A DNA stretch of 64,000 bases from Bacteroidales bacterium (GCA_017934185.1 JAGBJY010000017.1:21973-85972); one strand, 5' to 3'; numbered from the stretch's first letter, positions 49,552-59,459 are shown. Made by a program: numbers and translations. Notes: generated by a model not told the origin, from the letters alone.

Positions 49552-51072
49552 ATGACCCTAACGCTGATGAACCTCAAAACCCTATCCCTGGCACTTGCCG
49601 CCGCAACACTTTTCACCGCATGCGGAACCTCCCCGCAGGGCGCTCAGACTCTTTATGAGGGCGTGCCCTTTGACATGCCCGTGGTACAGGAGCCCCGGAT
49701 TCCCGCCAACCAGGCCCTCCTTACGGACTTTGGCGCTGTGGGAGACGGCGTAAGCCTCAATACCCAGGCTTTTGCCGATGCCATTTCCTCGCTGGTGCAG
49801 AAAGGGGGCGGCACCGTGGTGGTCCCAGCCGGTATCTGGCTCACCGGTCCCGTCGGCCTGGAAAGCCATATCGGCCTTCGGCTGGACAAAGATGCCGTGA
49901 TTGTTTTTTCCACCGACCAGGAACTTTATCCCATCATTGACACCAATTTCGAGGGCCTGGATGTGCGCCGCTGCCTGTCTCCGCTGCATGCCGAAGGGGC
50001 CACGGACATTGCCATCACCGGGGAAGGCGTGATAGACGGAAACGGCGACGCCTGGCGTGAAGTCAAACGCCGCAAGGTGGGGGACGACCAGTGGAAGGCC
50101 ATCGTTGCCCGGGGCGGCGTGCTGGCCGATGACCAGAAGACTTGGTTCCCCGACGAAGGCTACAAAGCGGCCCGCGCCACTGCCGGCAGCCTTAATAAGC
50201 CCTCGGACGAGCTGGATGAGAACTACATCAAGACTTTCCTGCGTCCGGTGATGCTCAGTTTCCGCAGCTGTGAGCGCGTGCTCCTGGAAGGCGTGACTTT
50301 CCAGAATTCTCCTTGTTGGAACCTGCATCCGCTCTGGTGCAAGGACGTGACTATCAGTGATATAACGGTGCGCAACCCGCATTATTCCACCAATGGCGAC
50401 GGCATTGACATTGAAGCCTGTGAGAATGTGGTGCTTAGCGGCAGTACTTTCGACGTGGGCGACGATGCCATTTGCATCAAGTCCGGCAAAGACGCGGACG
50501 GACGTGCCCATGGCATTCCCTGCAAGAACCTCATTATCAGGGACTGCACCGTGTACCACGGCCATGGTGGCTTTGTGGTGGGCAGCGAGATGAGCGGCGG
50601 CGTGGAGAACATCTGGGTAAGCGGCTGCCGTTTCCTGGGAACGGATGTGGGCCTGCGCTTCAAGAGCACCCGCGGCCGGGGCGGTGTTGTAAGCAACATC
50701 TGGTGTGACCATATTTACATGAAAGACATTGTGTCTTACGGAGTTATCTTCAATCTGTACTATGCCGGCGTGGCCGCCAGCGACATTAAGAAGGCCGATG
50801 CTCCCGCGCAGTCTTCGGCAGCAACTGCTTCCGCCGACTTCCCCTCCGTTCCTGCAGTAGACGAGACCACGCCGGAATTCCGGGATATGCATATTTCCGA
50901 GGTCATTTGCTCCGGTGCCAAACAGGCCATCTACGTAAACGGCCTGCCGGAGATGCCGGTGAAGAACATTGCCTTCCGTAACAGTGTGTTTACGGCAAAG
51001 AAGGGGGCGGAGGTGCACTATGCCCAGAATGTCACTTTTGAAAATGTAAGCGTAAACGGAGAACAGTTATGA
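49552..51072 (+). CDS. Polygalacturonase, GH28
   Basis: 506 residues. Lipoprotein-like signal (ALAAATLFTACG); a second ATG at 49567 is equally possible. Right-handed beta-helix with the GH28 catalytic blocks in order: TNGDGIDIEA, VGDDAICIKSG, GHGGFVVGSE and RFKST. Hydrolyses galacturonan or rhamnogalacturonan backbones, likely at the cell surface or in the periplasm. First gene of the operon; the stop overlaps the next gene by 4 bases. Confidence 0.92.
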   Translation: MTLTLMNLKTLSLALAAATLFTACGTSPQGAQTLYEGVPFDMPVVQEPRIPANQALLTDFGAVGDGVSLNTQAFADAISSLVQKGGGTVVVPAGIWLTGPVGLESHIGLRLDKDAVIVFSTDQELYPIIDTNFEGLDVRRCLSPLHAEGATDIAITGEGVIDGNGDAWREVKRRKVGDDQWKAIVARGGVLADDQKTWFPDEGYKAARATAGSLNKPSDELDENYIKTFLRPVMLSFRSCERVLLEGVTFQNSPCWNLHPLWCKDVTISDITVRNPHYSTNGDGIDIEACENVVLSGSTFDVGDDAICIKSGKDADGRAHGIPCKNLIIRDCTVYHGHGGFVVGSEMSGGVENIWVSGCRFLGTDVGLRFKSTRGRGGVVSNIWCDHIYMKDIVSYGVIFNLYYAGVAASDIKKADAPAQSSAATASADFPSVPAVDETTPEFRDMHISEVICSGAKQAIYVNGLPEMPVKNIAFRNSVFTAKKGAEVHYAQNVTFENVSVNGEQL

Positions 51073-52688
51073 TTTTGTCTATCCTTACAGCAGCCTTGTT
51101 TACCCTCCATCTGATGGGGGACAGCACCATGGCAGAGAAAGACCTTCCCAAGGCCGGGCAGGAGCGTGGCTGGGGCATGATGCTTCCCAACTTCCTGGAC
51201 AAGGAGGTTCAGGTTGTCAATTACGCCCAGAATGGCCGCAGTACCAAGAGTTTCATCGACCTGGGCCTCTGGGACAAGGTGTACAATGCCGTGCAGCCCG
51301 GCGATTATGTGTTCATCCAGTTCGGCCACAACGATGCCAAGGAAAGCGACCCTGCCCGTTATGCACCGGCCTGGGGCGCGTATCAGGAGAACCTCCGCAC
51401 CTTCATTGACGGCGTGCGCGAAAAAGGCGGCACTCCGGTGCTTCTGAGCCCCATTGCCCGCCGCTGGTTCAAGGAAGGAAAGCTGGACCGGAACTGCCAT
51501 ACGGACTATCCCGCCGCCATGCAGGCCGTGGCCAGGGAGAAGGGCGTCACCTTCATCGACATGACCACTCCCACCCTGGACTGGATTGAATCCCTTGGCG
51601 ACGAAGCCTCCAAGGTCTATTTCATGATTTCCACCGGCAAGGACGACAACACCCACCTGGTGCCCTCCGGCGCCCGCAAGGTAACGGAAATGGTGTGCGA
51701 AAGAATCAAGGAACAGCTGCCGGAAATTGCCAAACACCTGGTATATTATAATATAGTAATTTCGGCCGATGGCCATGGTGACTACCAGAGGGTGCAGGAA
51801 GGGGTGAACGCCATTCCCAATTACAGCCACAAGGAAATTACCCGGGTGCTTATCCGTAACGGGGTTTATAAGGAGGAGATTAACATTCCCCACACCAAGT
51901 TCCGCGTGCATTTCCAGGGAGAGGATGTGGAGAAGACCATCCTTACCTATGACAAATACGCCAAGAAGCTCTGGCCCGGCCGGGATTTCCCTGTGGGCAC
52001 CAGCGGCAGCGCCAGCATTTACATCCACGCCAGCTACATCACCTTCGAGGACATCACTTTTGAGAACAGCGCCGGCGAGGGCAAGGAAATCGGCCAGGCG
52101 GTGGCGGTTTTCTGCGATGGTGACTTCCTCTTTTTCAACCGCTGCCGCTTCCTCGGAAATCAGGATACCCTTTACAATTACGGGCGCTTTGGAAAGTTTG
52201 GCGGAATCAAGCGTAACTACTTCAAGGATTGCTATATAGAGGGGACGACAGACTTTATCTTCGGCACTTCTGTCGCTTACTTTGAAAACTGCGAAATCCG
52301 CTCCAAGAAAGACTCTTACATTACCGCCGCCAGTACCCTCCAGGGCCAGAAGTACGGTTATGTCTTTTATAAATGCCGCCTTACGGCCGATGAAGGCGTC
52401 ACCAAGTGCTACCTGGGCCGTCCCTGGGGTGCATACGCCCGGACGGTTTTCATCGAGTGCGAGATGGGGCCGCACATTGTGGCCGATGGCTGGCACGACT
52501 GGGAGAAGGACGGCAAGCCCGACACCAAGAAGAATTCCTTCTACGGGGAGTGGGGGAGTACCGGCCCCGGCGCCGCCGGCCCCCGCGTGAAGTGGGCGCA
52601 CAAGATTAAGCCGCAGGACTATACCTTTGAGAAGGTCATGTACCAAGACCAGGACGGTATTGTCTGGGACCCTTACGTGAACAAATGA
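51069..52688 (+). CDS. CE12 acetylesterase-CE8 pectin methylesterase fusion
   Basis: 539 residues. About 10-225: SGNH/CE12 esterase with GDST (17-20), VQVVNYAQNGRSTKSF, GHND and DNTHLVPSGA. About 226-535: CE8 right-handed beta-helix with NGVYKEEI, GNQDTLY, GTTDFIFG and LGRPWGAYARTVF. It removes acetyl and methyl groups from pectin, preparing it for GH28 and PL1. The N terminus has only about 12 hydrophobic residues before the catalytic GDST, and no earlier start is possible because an in-frame stop lies at 51039, so export is uncertain. Confidence 0.9.
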   Translation: MILSILTAALFTLHLMGDSTMAEKDLPKAGQERGWGMMLPNFLDKEVQVVNYAQNGRSTKSFIDLGLWDKVYNAVQPGDYVFIQFGHNDAKESDPARYAPAWGAYQENLRTFIDGVREKGGTPVLLSPIARRWFKEGKLDRNCHTDYPAAMQAVAREKGVTFIDMTTPTLDWIESLGDEASKVYFMISTGKDDNTHLVPSGARKVTEMVCERIKEQLPEIAKHLVYYNIVISADGHGDYQRVQEGVNAIPNYSHKEITRVLIRNGVYKEEINIPHTKFRVHFQGEDVEKTILTYDKYAKKLWPGRDFPVGTSGSASIYIHASYITFEDITFENSAGEGKEIGQAVAVFCDGDFLFFNRCRFLGNQDTLYNYGRFGKFGGIKRNYFKDCYIEGTTDFIFGTSVAYFENCEIRSKKDSYITAASTLQGQKYGYVFYKCRLTADEGVTKCYLGRPWGAYARTVFIECEMGPHIVADGWHDWEKDGKPDTKKNSFYGEWGSTGPGAAGPRVKWAHKIKPQDYTFEKVMYQDQDGIVWDPYVNK

Positions 52689-53905
52689 GAAAATTAAGCA
52701 TCACACTGATTACTGCCTTGACCGCTTGTACAGTGGCCAAGGCGCCGCTGTCAGAGGAGGTCGTGCGCTCCGAGATGGCCCGTAACCCTGAGGCTTCCTA
52801 TATTGACGGCCTGGAAGGCAAGCTCAAGTGGAACTACACCACCGGATTGGAACTCAAAGCCTTTTTGGATGTTTACATGAGATCCTTCGCTGACGCTCAG
52901 GATGACAAAAAGGACTGTCATTCTGAGCGAAGCGAAGAATCTGTATTGGAGTACGTAGACGCCTGGTACGACGCCATCATCGACTCCACCGGCGCCATCT
53001 ACAAATACAAGAAATCCAATTACTCCACAGACCATATCTGCCCCGGCCGTACCCTGTTCCAACTGTATGACCTTACCGGGAAAGAGAAGTACCGCGCGGC
53101 CATGGATACCCTCTATAGCCAGCTCCAAAGCCAGCCCCGCACCCCGGGAGGCGGCTTCTGGCACAAGCAGATTTATCCCAACCAGATGTGGCTGGACGGC
53201 CTGTATATGGCCCAGCCCTTCTATGCGGAGTATACGGCACGCTACGTAACCGACAGCCTGCAGCGGGCCGCCAACTTCCAAGACATCGCCTCCCAGTTTG
53301 CCCTGGTGTATGAGCACACCTACGACCCTTCCACCGGCCTTCTGCGCCATGCCTGGGACTCTTCGCACCAGATGTTCTGGTGCAATCCGGAGACCGGCCA
53401 GAGCGACCACGCCTGGGGCCGCGCCATGGGCTGGTATGCCATGGCCCTGGTGGATGTGATTGAAATCCTTCCGGCCGGGGAGCCCCAGGATGCCCTGGTG
53501 TCCCTGCTGAACCATGTTTTCCAGAGCCTTCCGCTGTATGCCGACAGTGCTACCGGCATGTGGTTCCAGGTGCTGGACCGCCCGTATGAGGAAGGGAATT
53601 ACCTGGAGGCCACCGCATCGGCCATGTTTGTCTATGGCATGCTCAAGGGAAGCCGCCTGGGCGTGCTGGACAATGTGTCCCGAGAGGATGCCGTGAAACG
53701 CTATCAGGAGCTTCTGGAAACCTTTGTCCGGAGGGATGAGGACGGCCTTGTGAACCTGGAGCAGTGCTGCGAAGTGGCGGGCCTGGGCGGCAAGGAAAAC
53801 CGCCGGGGAGACTACGAGTATTATATCAATGAACGCGTGCGCGCAAATGACCCCAAGGGCATCGGTCCCCTTATTTGGGCGGCGCTTGAATACGAGAGGA
53901 TATGA
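52685..53905 (+). CDS. GH105-like unsaturated rhamnogalacturonyl hydrolase with in-frame repeat
   Basis: 406 residues. Lipoprotein-like signal (ITALTACT). Alpha/alpha-toroid of GH105/GH88 type: WNYTTGLELKAFLDVY, YPNQMWLDGLYMAQPFYAEY (catalytic Asp region), SDHAWGRAMGWYAMALVDVI and NLEQCCEVAGLGG. Removes the unsaturated uronic acid left by pectate or rhamnogalacturonan lyases. Residues 66-86 (RSFADAQDDKKDC, then HSERSEES) are the translation of a 63-base palindrome occupying exactly 21 codons, in a surface loop between two helices. Confidence 0.88.
   Translation: MRKLSITLITALTACTVAKAPLSEEVVRSEMARNPEASYIDGLEGKLKWNYTTGLELKAFLDVYMRSFADAQDDKKDCHSERSEESVLEYVDAWYDAIIDSTGAIYKYKKSNYSTDHICPGRTLFQLYDLTGKEKYRAAMDTLYSQLQSQPRTPGGGFWHKQIYPNQMWLDGLYMAQPFYAEYTARYVTDSLQRAANFQDIASQFALVYEHTYDPSTGLLRHAWDSSHQMFWCNPETGQSDHAWGRAMGWYAMALVDVIEILPAGEPQDALVSLLNHVFQSLPLYADSATGMWFQVLDRPYEEGNYLEATASAMFVYGMLKGSRLGVLDNVSREDAVKRYQELLETFVRRDEDGLVNLEQCCEVAGLGGKENRRGDYEYYINERVRANDPKGIGPLIWAALEYERI
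52880..52942. repeat. In-frame palindromic element D, inside the GH105 gene
   Basis: AGATCCTTCGCTGACGCTCA...GATGACA and TGTCATTCTGAGCGAAGCGA...AGAATCT form an imperfect inverted repeat of 63 bases, exactly 21 codons aligned to the reading frame. A different family from elements A-C but the same layout. Confidence 0.85.
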
Positions 53906-55734
53906 AGAAGCTGATTTATCTCTTGGCTGCGGCCCTGGCTGTGGCGGCTTGTAATGAGGGGAAAGAAAAGCCCTCCCCGTCAGAGAACGGTGATGTTTCG
54001 TCTACCGGGCTCCCTAAGCCGACAGGGCTCACTGCTACAACAACTGAAACCACGGCTGAAATCAGTTGGGCGGCTGTCAGCGGTGCCGACGGCTACACTT
54101 ATCGGCTAACCCAGTCAGGAAAACTCAAGGATAGCGGGTCTGTTACTACAACTGGCGTTACGCTGGAAAGCCTCACGGCCGGTACCACTTATTTGTTCCA
54201 GGTATATGCTACGGCCGGAACGGAGAAGTCCTCGTATAGCGATGCCCTGGAAGTGATAACGCAGTCAAAGCCAGGCAGCGTCGAGAGTGCTCCCTCTTAT
54301 GCCGATTTCCTGATTCCTTCCAATGAAGAGAGCCTGGGCGCCCTGGCTTTCCCCGGCGCGGAAGGCGGCGGGATGTACACCACCGGCGGCCGGGGAGGAA
54401 AAGTGTATCATGTGACCAACCTCAATGACAGCGGCAGTGGTTCTCTCCGTTATGGTATCAGGGAATACAAGGAAAACGGCAAATTGGTCCGTCCCTTGAC
54501 CATTGTTTTCGATGTGTCCGGTACCATTGAACTGCAATCGCAACTGAAGATTGAGAGCGGAGATATCACCATTGCCGGCCAGACGGCACCAGGAGACGGA
54601 ATCTGCCTGAAAAACTACACAACGTACGTCGGTGCAGACAACGTAATCATCCGTTTTCTCCGCTTCCGTCTGGGCGATGAGGGTCCGAATGCCGGTGACA
54701 GTGAGGACTGCATCTGGGGACGCTATCAGAATAATGTCATCATTGACCATTGTTCCATGAGCTGGTCTATTGATGAAACGGCTTCCTTCTATGCCAATGC
54801 CAACTTTACCATGCAGTGGTGCATTGTCGCCGAATCCCTGCAAAGTACCGTTCACAGTAAAGGCAGTCATGGTTATGGTGGCATCTGGGGCGGTAAAAAC
54901 GCCAGTTTCCATCACAATCTGCTGGCCCACCATCAAAACCGCACACCCCGCTTTGACCATCAGTACCTCTATGATGGGAACGGTAAATCCACTGATACTT
55001 ATCGCGGAAATGTGGATTACCGCAATTGCATCAACTATAACTGGGGCTCCAGCAACGGTTGCTATGGCGGAGAGGGAGGCCACTTTAACCTGGTGAACAA
55101 CTACTACAAGAAGGGGCCCAACTCCAATAATAAAAAGTATTTTGTTGAGGCCGACGGCGGATATTCCACCAAAATTAAAGACGAGAATGATAAGGAGGTT
55201 ACCAAGTATTTTGACTACGATTGGGCCTACCTCTACCTTTCCGGCAACTATAACCATGATTATCCCGACGTCGATGCTTCTTATCCCGACGGTATCTACT
55301 GGAAGAAGGCCTATACCGACTATAATAAGTCTTACGAGGGGCACGTCAGTTCATCGGCCTTCCCCATCAAGGGAAAGGACGGAAAGGATGCCTATACCAC
55401 CACCCATACAGCGGCCGATGCTTTGGATGCAGTTTGCACCTGGGCCGGGGCTTCGCTCAAGCGGGATGCGGTGGACGAGCGCATCTGCAAGGATGTCAAG
55501 AGCAAAACGGGCCGGCTTCTCGACAACATGGCCGATGTAAAAAGTGCGTATGGTACCACGTGGCCCACTTACCACGGCGAAACCCGCAGTGAACTGCCGT
55601 CCTGGGTCGGGGATCCGAATGCCTATACCCTGGATCCCAAGAAACGTTACACGAATCTTGAAATGTACCTGCATTATCTGGTTCGCGATGTAGTTGAGGG
55701 ACAGAATAAAAAAGGAAATTATTCCAAACTATAA
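53902..55734 (+). CDS. PL1-family pectate lyase with fibronectin type III domain
   Basis: 610 residues. Lipoprotein signal (ALAVAACN, Cys 17). A fibronectin III domain, about 38-122 (LPKPTGLTATTTETTAEISW), then a PL1 beta-helix, about 140-600: AFPGAEGGGMYTTGGRGGKV, QTAPGDGICLKNYTTYVGAD, NVIIDHCSMSWSIDE and HHNLLAHHQNRTPRFD with conserved Arg. Cuts polygalacturonate by beta-elimination, giving the unsaturated ends that GH105 removes. Overlaps the GH105 gene by 4 bases; 27 bases before SusC. Confidence 0.9.
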   Translation: MKKLIYLLAAALAVAACNEGKEKPSPSENGDVSSTGLPKPTGLTATTTETTAEISWAAVSGADGYTYRLTQSGKLKDSGSVTTTGVTLESLTAGTTYLFQVYATAGTEKSSYSDALEVITQSKPGSVESAPSYADFLIPSNEESLGALAFPGAEGGGMYTTGGRGGKVYHVTNLNDSGSGSLRYGIREYKENGKLVRPLTIVFDVSGTIELQSQLKIESGDITIAGQTAPGDGICLKNYTTYVGADNVIIRFLRFRLGDEGPNAGDSEDCIWGRYQNNVIIDHCSMSWSIDETASFYANANFTMQWCIVAESLQSTVHSKGSHGYGGIWGGKNASFHHNLLAHHQNRTPRFDHQYLYDGNGKSTDTYRGNVDYRNCINYNWGSSNGCYGGEGGHFNLVNNYYKKGPNSNNKKYFVEADGGYSTKIKDENDKEVTKYFDYDWAYLYLSGNYNHDYPDVDASYPDGIYWKKAYTDYNKSYEGHVSSSAFPIKGKDGKDAYTTTHTAADALDAVCTWAGASLKRDAVDERICKDVKSKTGRLLDNMADVKSAYGTTWPTYHGETRSELPSWVGDPNAYTLDPKKRYTNLEMYLHYLVRDVVEGQNKKGNYSKL

Positions 55735-55761
55735 TCAATTATTAACTAACAACCAACTCTA

Positions 55762-58700
55762 ATGAAAGCAAAGAAATTACTTCTTGCGCTGCTTGGAATG
55801 GTAACGGCACTCTCCCTGAGCGCCCAGACGACCGTCAAGGGTATCGTCACGGATGAAGCGGGAGAACCTCTTATCGGAGCCGGTGTCATGGTGGAGGGAT
55901 CTACCGTGGGCACCATCACCGGTATTGATGGTGATTATGTGCTTGCCCTTCCCGAAAATGCAGTGAATCTGGTGTTCTCCTTCATCGGCCTGGCGGAGCA
56001 AACGGTCGCCATTGCCGGTCAGCAGGAGATAAACGTGGTCCTCAGGGCCGACCAGACCTTCCTGGACGAAGTGGTGGTGGTAGGTTATGCGACGGTCAAG
56101 CGCCGCGACCTCCTGGGCTCCGTCTCCTCCGTGGGTGCCGACAAACTGACTGAGCAGCCGGTGACTTCTGTATCTCAGGCCCTTTCCGGCAAAATGGCCG
56201 GTGTGTCCGTCGTCACAACGGAAGGTGACCCGGATGCCGACATCAAAATCCGAGTCCGCGGTGGCGGTTCCATCACCCAGGACAGCAGCCCGCTGTACAT
56301 TGTGGACGGCTTCCCGGTGGAATCCATCAATGACATTCCGTCTTCGGAAATCCAGAGCATCGACGTGCTGAAGGACGCTTTCTCCACCGCCATCTACGGT
56401 TCCCGTGGTGCCAACGGTGTTGTGATTGTGACCACCAAGAGCGCCGAAAAAGGCCAGAAGATTTCCGTTAAACTCAATGCTTACTATGGGCTTAAGACCA
56501 TGGCCAACAAAAATGCCATCCAGCCCATGGATGCGGAGAATTTCGTGAAATTCCAGTATGAACTGGCCGCTATCCGAGAGAATCTGGATACGGATTACAT
56601 CCCGTACTATGGTCTTTTCGATGATATCGACCAGTATAAAGGTATGGCTACCAATGACTGGATTGCAGGCGTGTTCGGCCGGACGGGTTCTTCACTGAGC
56701 ACCGATGCATCCATCTCCGGCAGCGGAGACAAATACAACTGGACGCTGGGTTACGCCCGCATGGGAGACAAGGCCATCATGGTGGGCTCCAACTATGTCC
56801 GTAACAACCTCTCGTTCAAGGGACATTTTGACACCTCCAAAAACACTAGCATTGACGCCAGCATCCGTTACTCCCTTGTGGATGTCCGCGGTGCCGGGGC
56901 CAACTCCATGAATGATGCCGGCACTACTTCCGGTAATGGCCGTCTCAAACATGCGGTGCAGTATTCTCCCATTCCGGTTTCTACCAGCCGGTCTGCTTCG
57001 GAGGATGAAACCCTCTATGGTGACAACGTACAGCCTCTGCGTGCCGTAGCCGACAATGACAGCAAGCGCAGCCGTTCCACCTGGACGGTCAACGGCGCTT
57101 TCAACTGGACCATCGTCGACAATCTCAAGTTGAAGATTGAAGGCGGTCTGGAAGATTTCCGTCAGACCGATGACCGTTTCTACGGCCTCTCCACTTATTT
57201 TACTTCCGGTCAGGCCGCCAATGGCTCCCAAGTACCCGGAACGCCCTCCAATAACCATAAGGAACTCTTCCGCAAAAAATACCGTAATACCAATACCCTG
57301 AATTACGATTTTGCCAAGCTGTTCAATAACGAAGACCATCAGCTCACCGTCCTCCTGGGTGAGGAACTGACCATTTCCAAGAGTAATTTGGTGGAAATCA
57401 TCAACGATGGTTTCCCTACCCAGTTCACTTCAGAAGAAGCCTGGATTTACTCCAGCGCATCCTCTTACAACAACACAGCCCGTGACTTCTTCTACGCGGA
57501 TGACAACCTGCTTTCCTTCTTCGGACGTGTCAATTACGACTATAAGCACCGCTATAGCGTGGGTGCAACCCTCCGCGCTGACGGCAGTTCCAAGTTCGGA
57601 AAAGGACACCGCTGGGGATTCTTCCCGTCAGCGGCAGTGTCTTGGACCCTCTCCAACGAAAAGTTCATGGAGGGTACCCACGGCTGGCTGGATCAGTTGA
57701 AACTGCGTTACAGTTTCGGTACTGCCGGTAACAACAATATCCCTTCCGGCGTTATCCTTAAAGAGTACGACTTCGCCTCCACTGCCATCATCAGCCAAGG
57801 CACCCGCTACGGCTATGCCGGCACTGTCCTTAACAATGAAGACCTGACCTGGGAGACCACCTACACCCATAACCTGGGTTTGGATTTCGGCTTCTGGCAG
57901 GGACGCCTTTCCGGTAGCATCGAGGCTTACCAGAACGACACCAAGAACCTTCTGGTGCAATTCCCTGTAGCCGGCAGTGGTTACAGCACCCAGTACCGCA
58001 ACCTGGGCAGTACCCGCAACCGCGGTATCGAGCTCACACTCAATGCTCCTGTCATCTCCAAGAAAGACTATTCCCTGAACATTGGTGGCAATATCGCCTT
58101 CAACAAGAATGTGGTCACCTCTCTGGGCGGAAATGAGGCTTTCGAAAAGAGCGGTATTTCCGGCAATTCCGGCTGGGCTTCCAGCGAAGTGGGTGTTGAC
58201 TACCTGGTTCAGGTGGGACAGCCGATGGGCAACATCTATGGTTACATCGCTGATGGCCGCTATGGTGTGGAAGACTTCGACTATGTAAACGGTGATTGGG
58301 TCCTGAAGGATGGCATCGTGGATGACAGTGCCGTTATCGGCAAGGACTATCTGCGTCCCGGTGCCCTGAAACTCAAGAACGTGGATAACAGCGATGACAA
58401 CAAAGTGAATGTCACCGACCGCACCGTTATCGGCAACACCCTTCCCAAGTTTACCGGCGGTTTCAACCTCAGCGGTTATGTGAAGGGATTCGACTTCAGC
58501 GCCAACTTTAACTTTATGTTGGGTCAGCAGGTGTACAATGCCAACAAGATTGAATTCACCTCGTCCAGAAAGTACACCGACCGCAACCTCCTGAATATGA
58601 TGGATGTGGATAAGCGCTGGACCAATATCGACTGGGAAACCGGTGAACTCATCTCCGATCCTGACAAGCTCATGGCCGTCAATGCCGGCACCACAATGTG

Positions 58701-59454
58701 GAGCCCCGCCATGGGTAGTGCCGTTCTCACCGACTGGGCCGTTGAAGACGGTTCCTTCCTGCGCCTGCAGAGCGTCACCCTCGGTTACACGCTCCCTGCT
58801 AAACTGACGGAAAAGGTGAACCTGTCCAAAGTCCGTTTCTATGTGACCGGCACCAACCTGTTCTGCCTCACCAAGTATTCCGGCTACGATCCGGAAGTGG
58901 ATACCCGCCGCACCACGCCCCTGACTCCCGGTGTTGACTATTCCGCCTATCCCAAGTCCATCGGCTTTGTGGCCGGCGTAAACCTGGCTTTCGGCAAGAA
59001 GAACGCTACCAAGGTTTCCGCTCCTGTGGTTTCCACTCCGGAAGTCCGCGAGGTTGTGAAGGAAATCGTGAAAGAAAAAGTGGTTGAAAAGGTTGTCGAA
59101 AAGAAGGTGGAAGTTCCCGTGAGCACCCTCAAGGGTATCTACGAGGACGATTTGTACTTCCTTATCGGCCAGGCCGAACTCCGTCCGGAAGAAAGCTTCA
59201 AGCTGGGTCAGATTGCCCAAATCCTGAAGGACAACCCTGATGCCAAGATAACCATCACCGGTTATGCCGATTCGGGCACCGGCTCTGCTGCCAAGAACCA
59301 GAGCCTCTCTGCCGAGCGTGCTGCCGCTGTGGTGTCTCTCCTCAAGAGCGCCGGCATCAGCGCCAACCGTATCACTTCTGCCGGAACCGGATCAGACAAG
59401 GACGCTTCCAAGGGTCCTGAGGCTAACCGTGTTGCCGTATGTATTGTTAAATAA
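55762..59454 (+). CDS. SusC-type TonB-dependent transporter fused to an OmpA-like domain
   Basis: 1230 residues. Signal peptide to about 21; carboxypeptidase-regulatory-like domain about 23-100; TonB box DEVVVVGYATVKRRDLLGS; plug about 110-220 (ADIKIRVRGGGSITQDSSPL); then a barrel ending SIGFVAGVNLAFGKK near residue 1078, where SusC proteins normally stop. Here a charged linker (VREVVKEIVKEKVVEKVVEK, about 1093-1115) and an OmpA-like peptidoglycan-binding domain (about 1123-1230) follow in the same frame. Asp 1170 (TGYADSG) and Arg 1186 (LSAERAA) fit the diaminopimelate-binding pair of OmpA. The barrel C terminus faces the periplasm, so the transporter may be tied to the cell wall. Confidence 0.93.
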   Translation: MKAKKLLLALLGMVTALSLSAQTTVKGIVTDEAGEPLIGAGVMVEGSTVGTITGIDGDYVLALPENAVNLVFSFIGLAEQTVAIAGQQEINVVLRADQTFLDEVVVVGYATVKRRDLLGSVSSVGADKLTEQPVTSVSQALSGKMAGVSVVTTEGDPDADIKIRVRGGGSITQDSSPLYIVDGFPVESINDIPSSEIQSIDVLKDAFSTAIYGSRGANGVVIVTTKSAEKGQKISVKLNAYYGLKTMANKNAIQPMDAENFVKFQYELAAIRENLDTDYIPYYGLFDDIDQYKGMATNDWIAGVFGRTGSSLSTDASISGSGDKYNWTLGYARMGDKAIMVGSNYVRNNLSFKGHFDTSKNTSIDASIRYSLVDVRGAGANSMNDAGTTSGNGRLKHAVQYSPIPVSTSRSASEDETLYGDNVQPLRAVADNDSKRSRSTWTVNGAFNWTIVDNLKLKIEGGLEDFRQTDDRFYGLSTYFTSGQAANGSQVPGTPSNNHKELFRKKYRNTNTLNYDFAKLFNNEDHQLTVLLGEELTISKSNLVEIINDGFPTQFTSEEAWIYSSASSYNNTARDFFYADDNLLSFFGRVNYDYKHRYSVGATLRADGSSKFGKGHRWGFFPSAAVSWTLSNEKFMEGTHGWLDQLKLRYSFGTAGNNNIPSGVILKEYDFASTAIISQGTRYGYAGTVLNNEDLTWETTYTHNLGLDFGFWQGRLSGSIEAYQNDTKNLLVQFPVAGSGYSTQYRNLGSTRNRGIELTLNAPVISKKDYSLNIGGNIAFNKNVVTSLGGNEAFEKSGISGNSGWASSEVGVDYLVQVGQPMGNIYGYIADGRYGVEDFDYVNGDWVLKDGIVDDSAVIGKDYLRPGALKLKNVDNSDDNKVNVTDRTVIGNTLPKFTGGFNLSGYVKGFDFSANFNFMLGQQVYNANKIEFTSSRKYTDRNLLNMMDVDKRWTNIDWETGELISDPDKLMAVNAGTTMWSPAMGSAVLTDWAVEDGSFLRLQSVTLGYTLPAKLTEKVNLSKVRFYVTGTNLFCLTKYSGYDPEVDTRRTTPLTPGVDYSAYPKSIGFVAGVNLAFGKKNATKVSAPVVSTPEVREVVKEIVKEKVVEKVVEKKVEVPVSTLKGIYEDDLYFLIGQAELRPEESFKLGQIAQILKDNPDAKITITGYADSGTGSAAKNQSLSAERAAAVVSLLKSAGISANRITSAGTGSDKDASKGPEANRVAVCIVK

Positions 59455-59459
59455 GGAGG
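59453..59459 (+). promoter_or_regulatory. Strong Shine-Dalgarno site for susD
   Basis: AAGGAGG overlapping the susC stop, 9 bases before the SusD ATG. With the gcvPB site, the only near-perfect ribosome sites noticed in the window. Confidence 0.6.
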
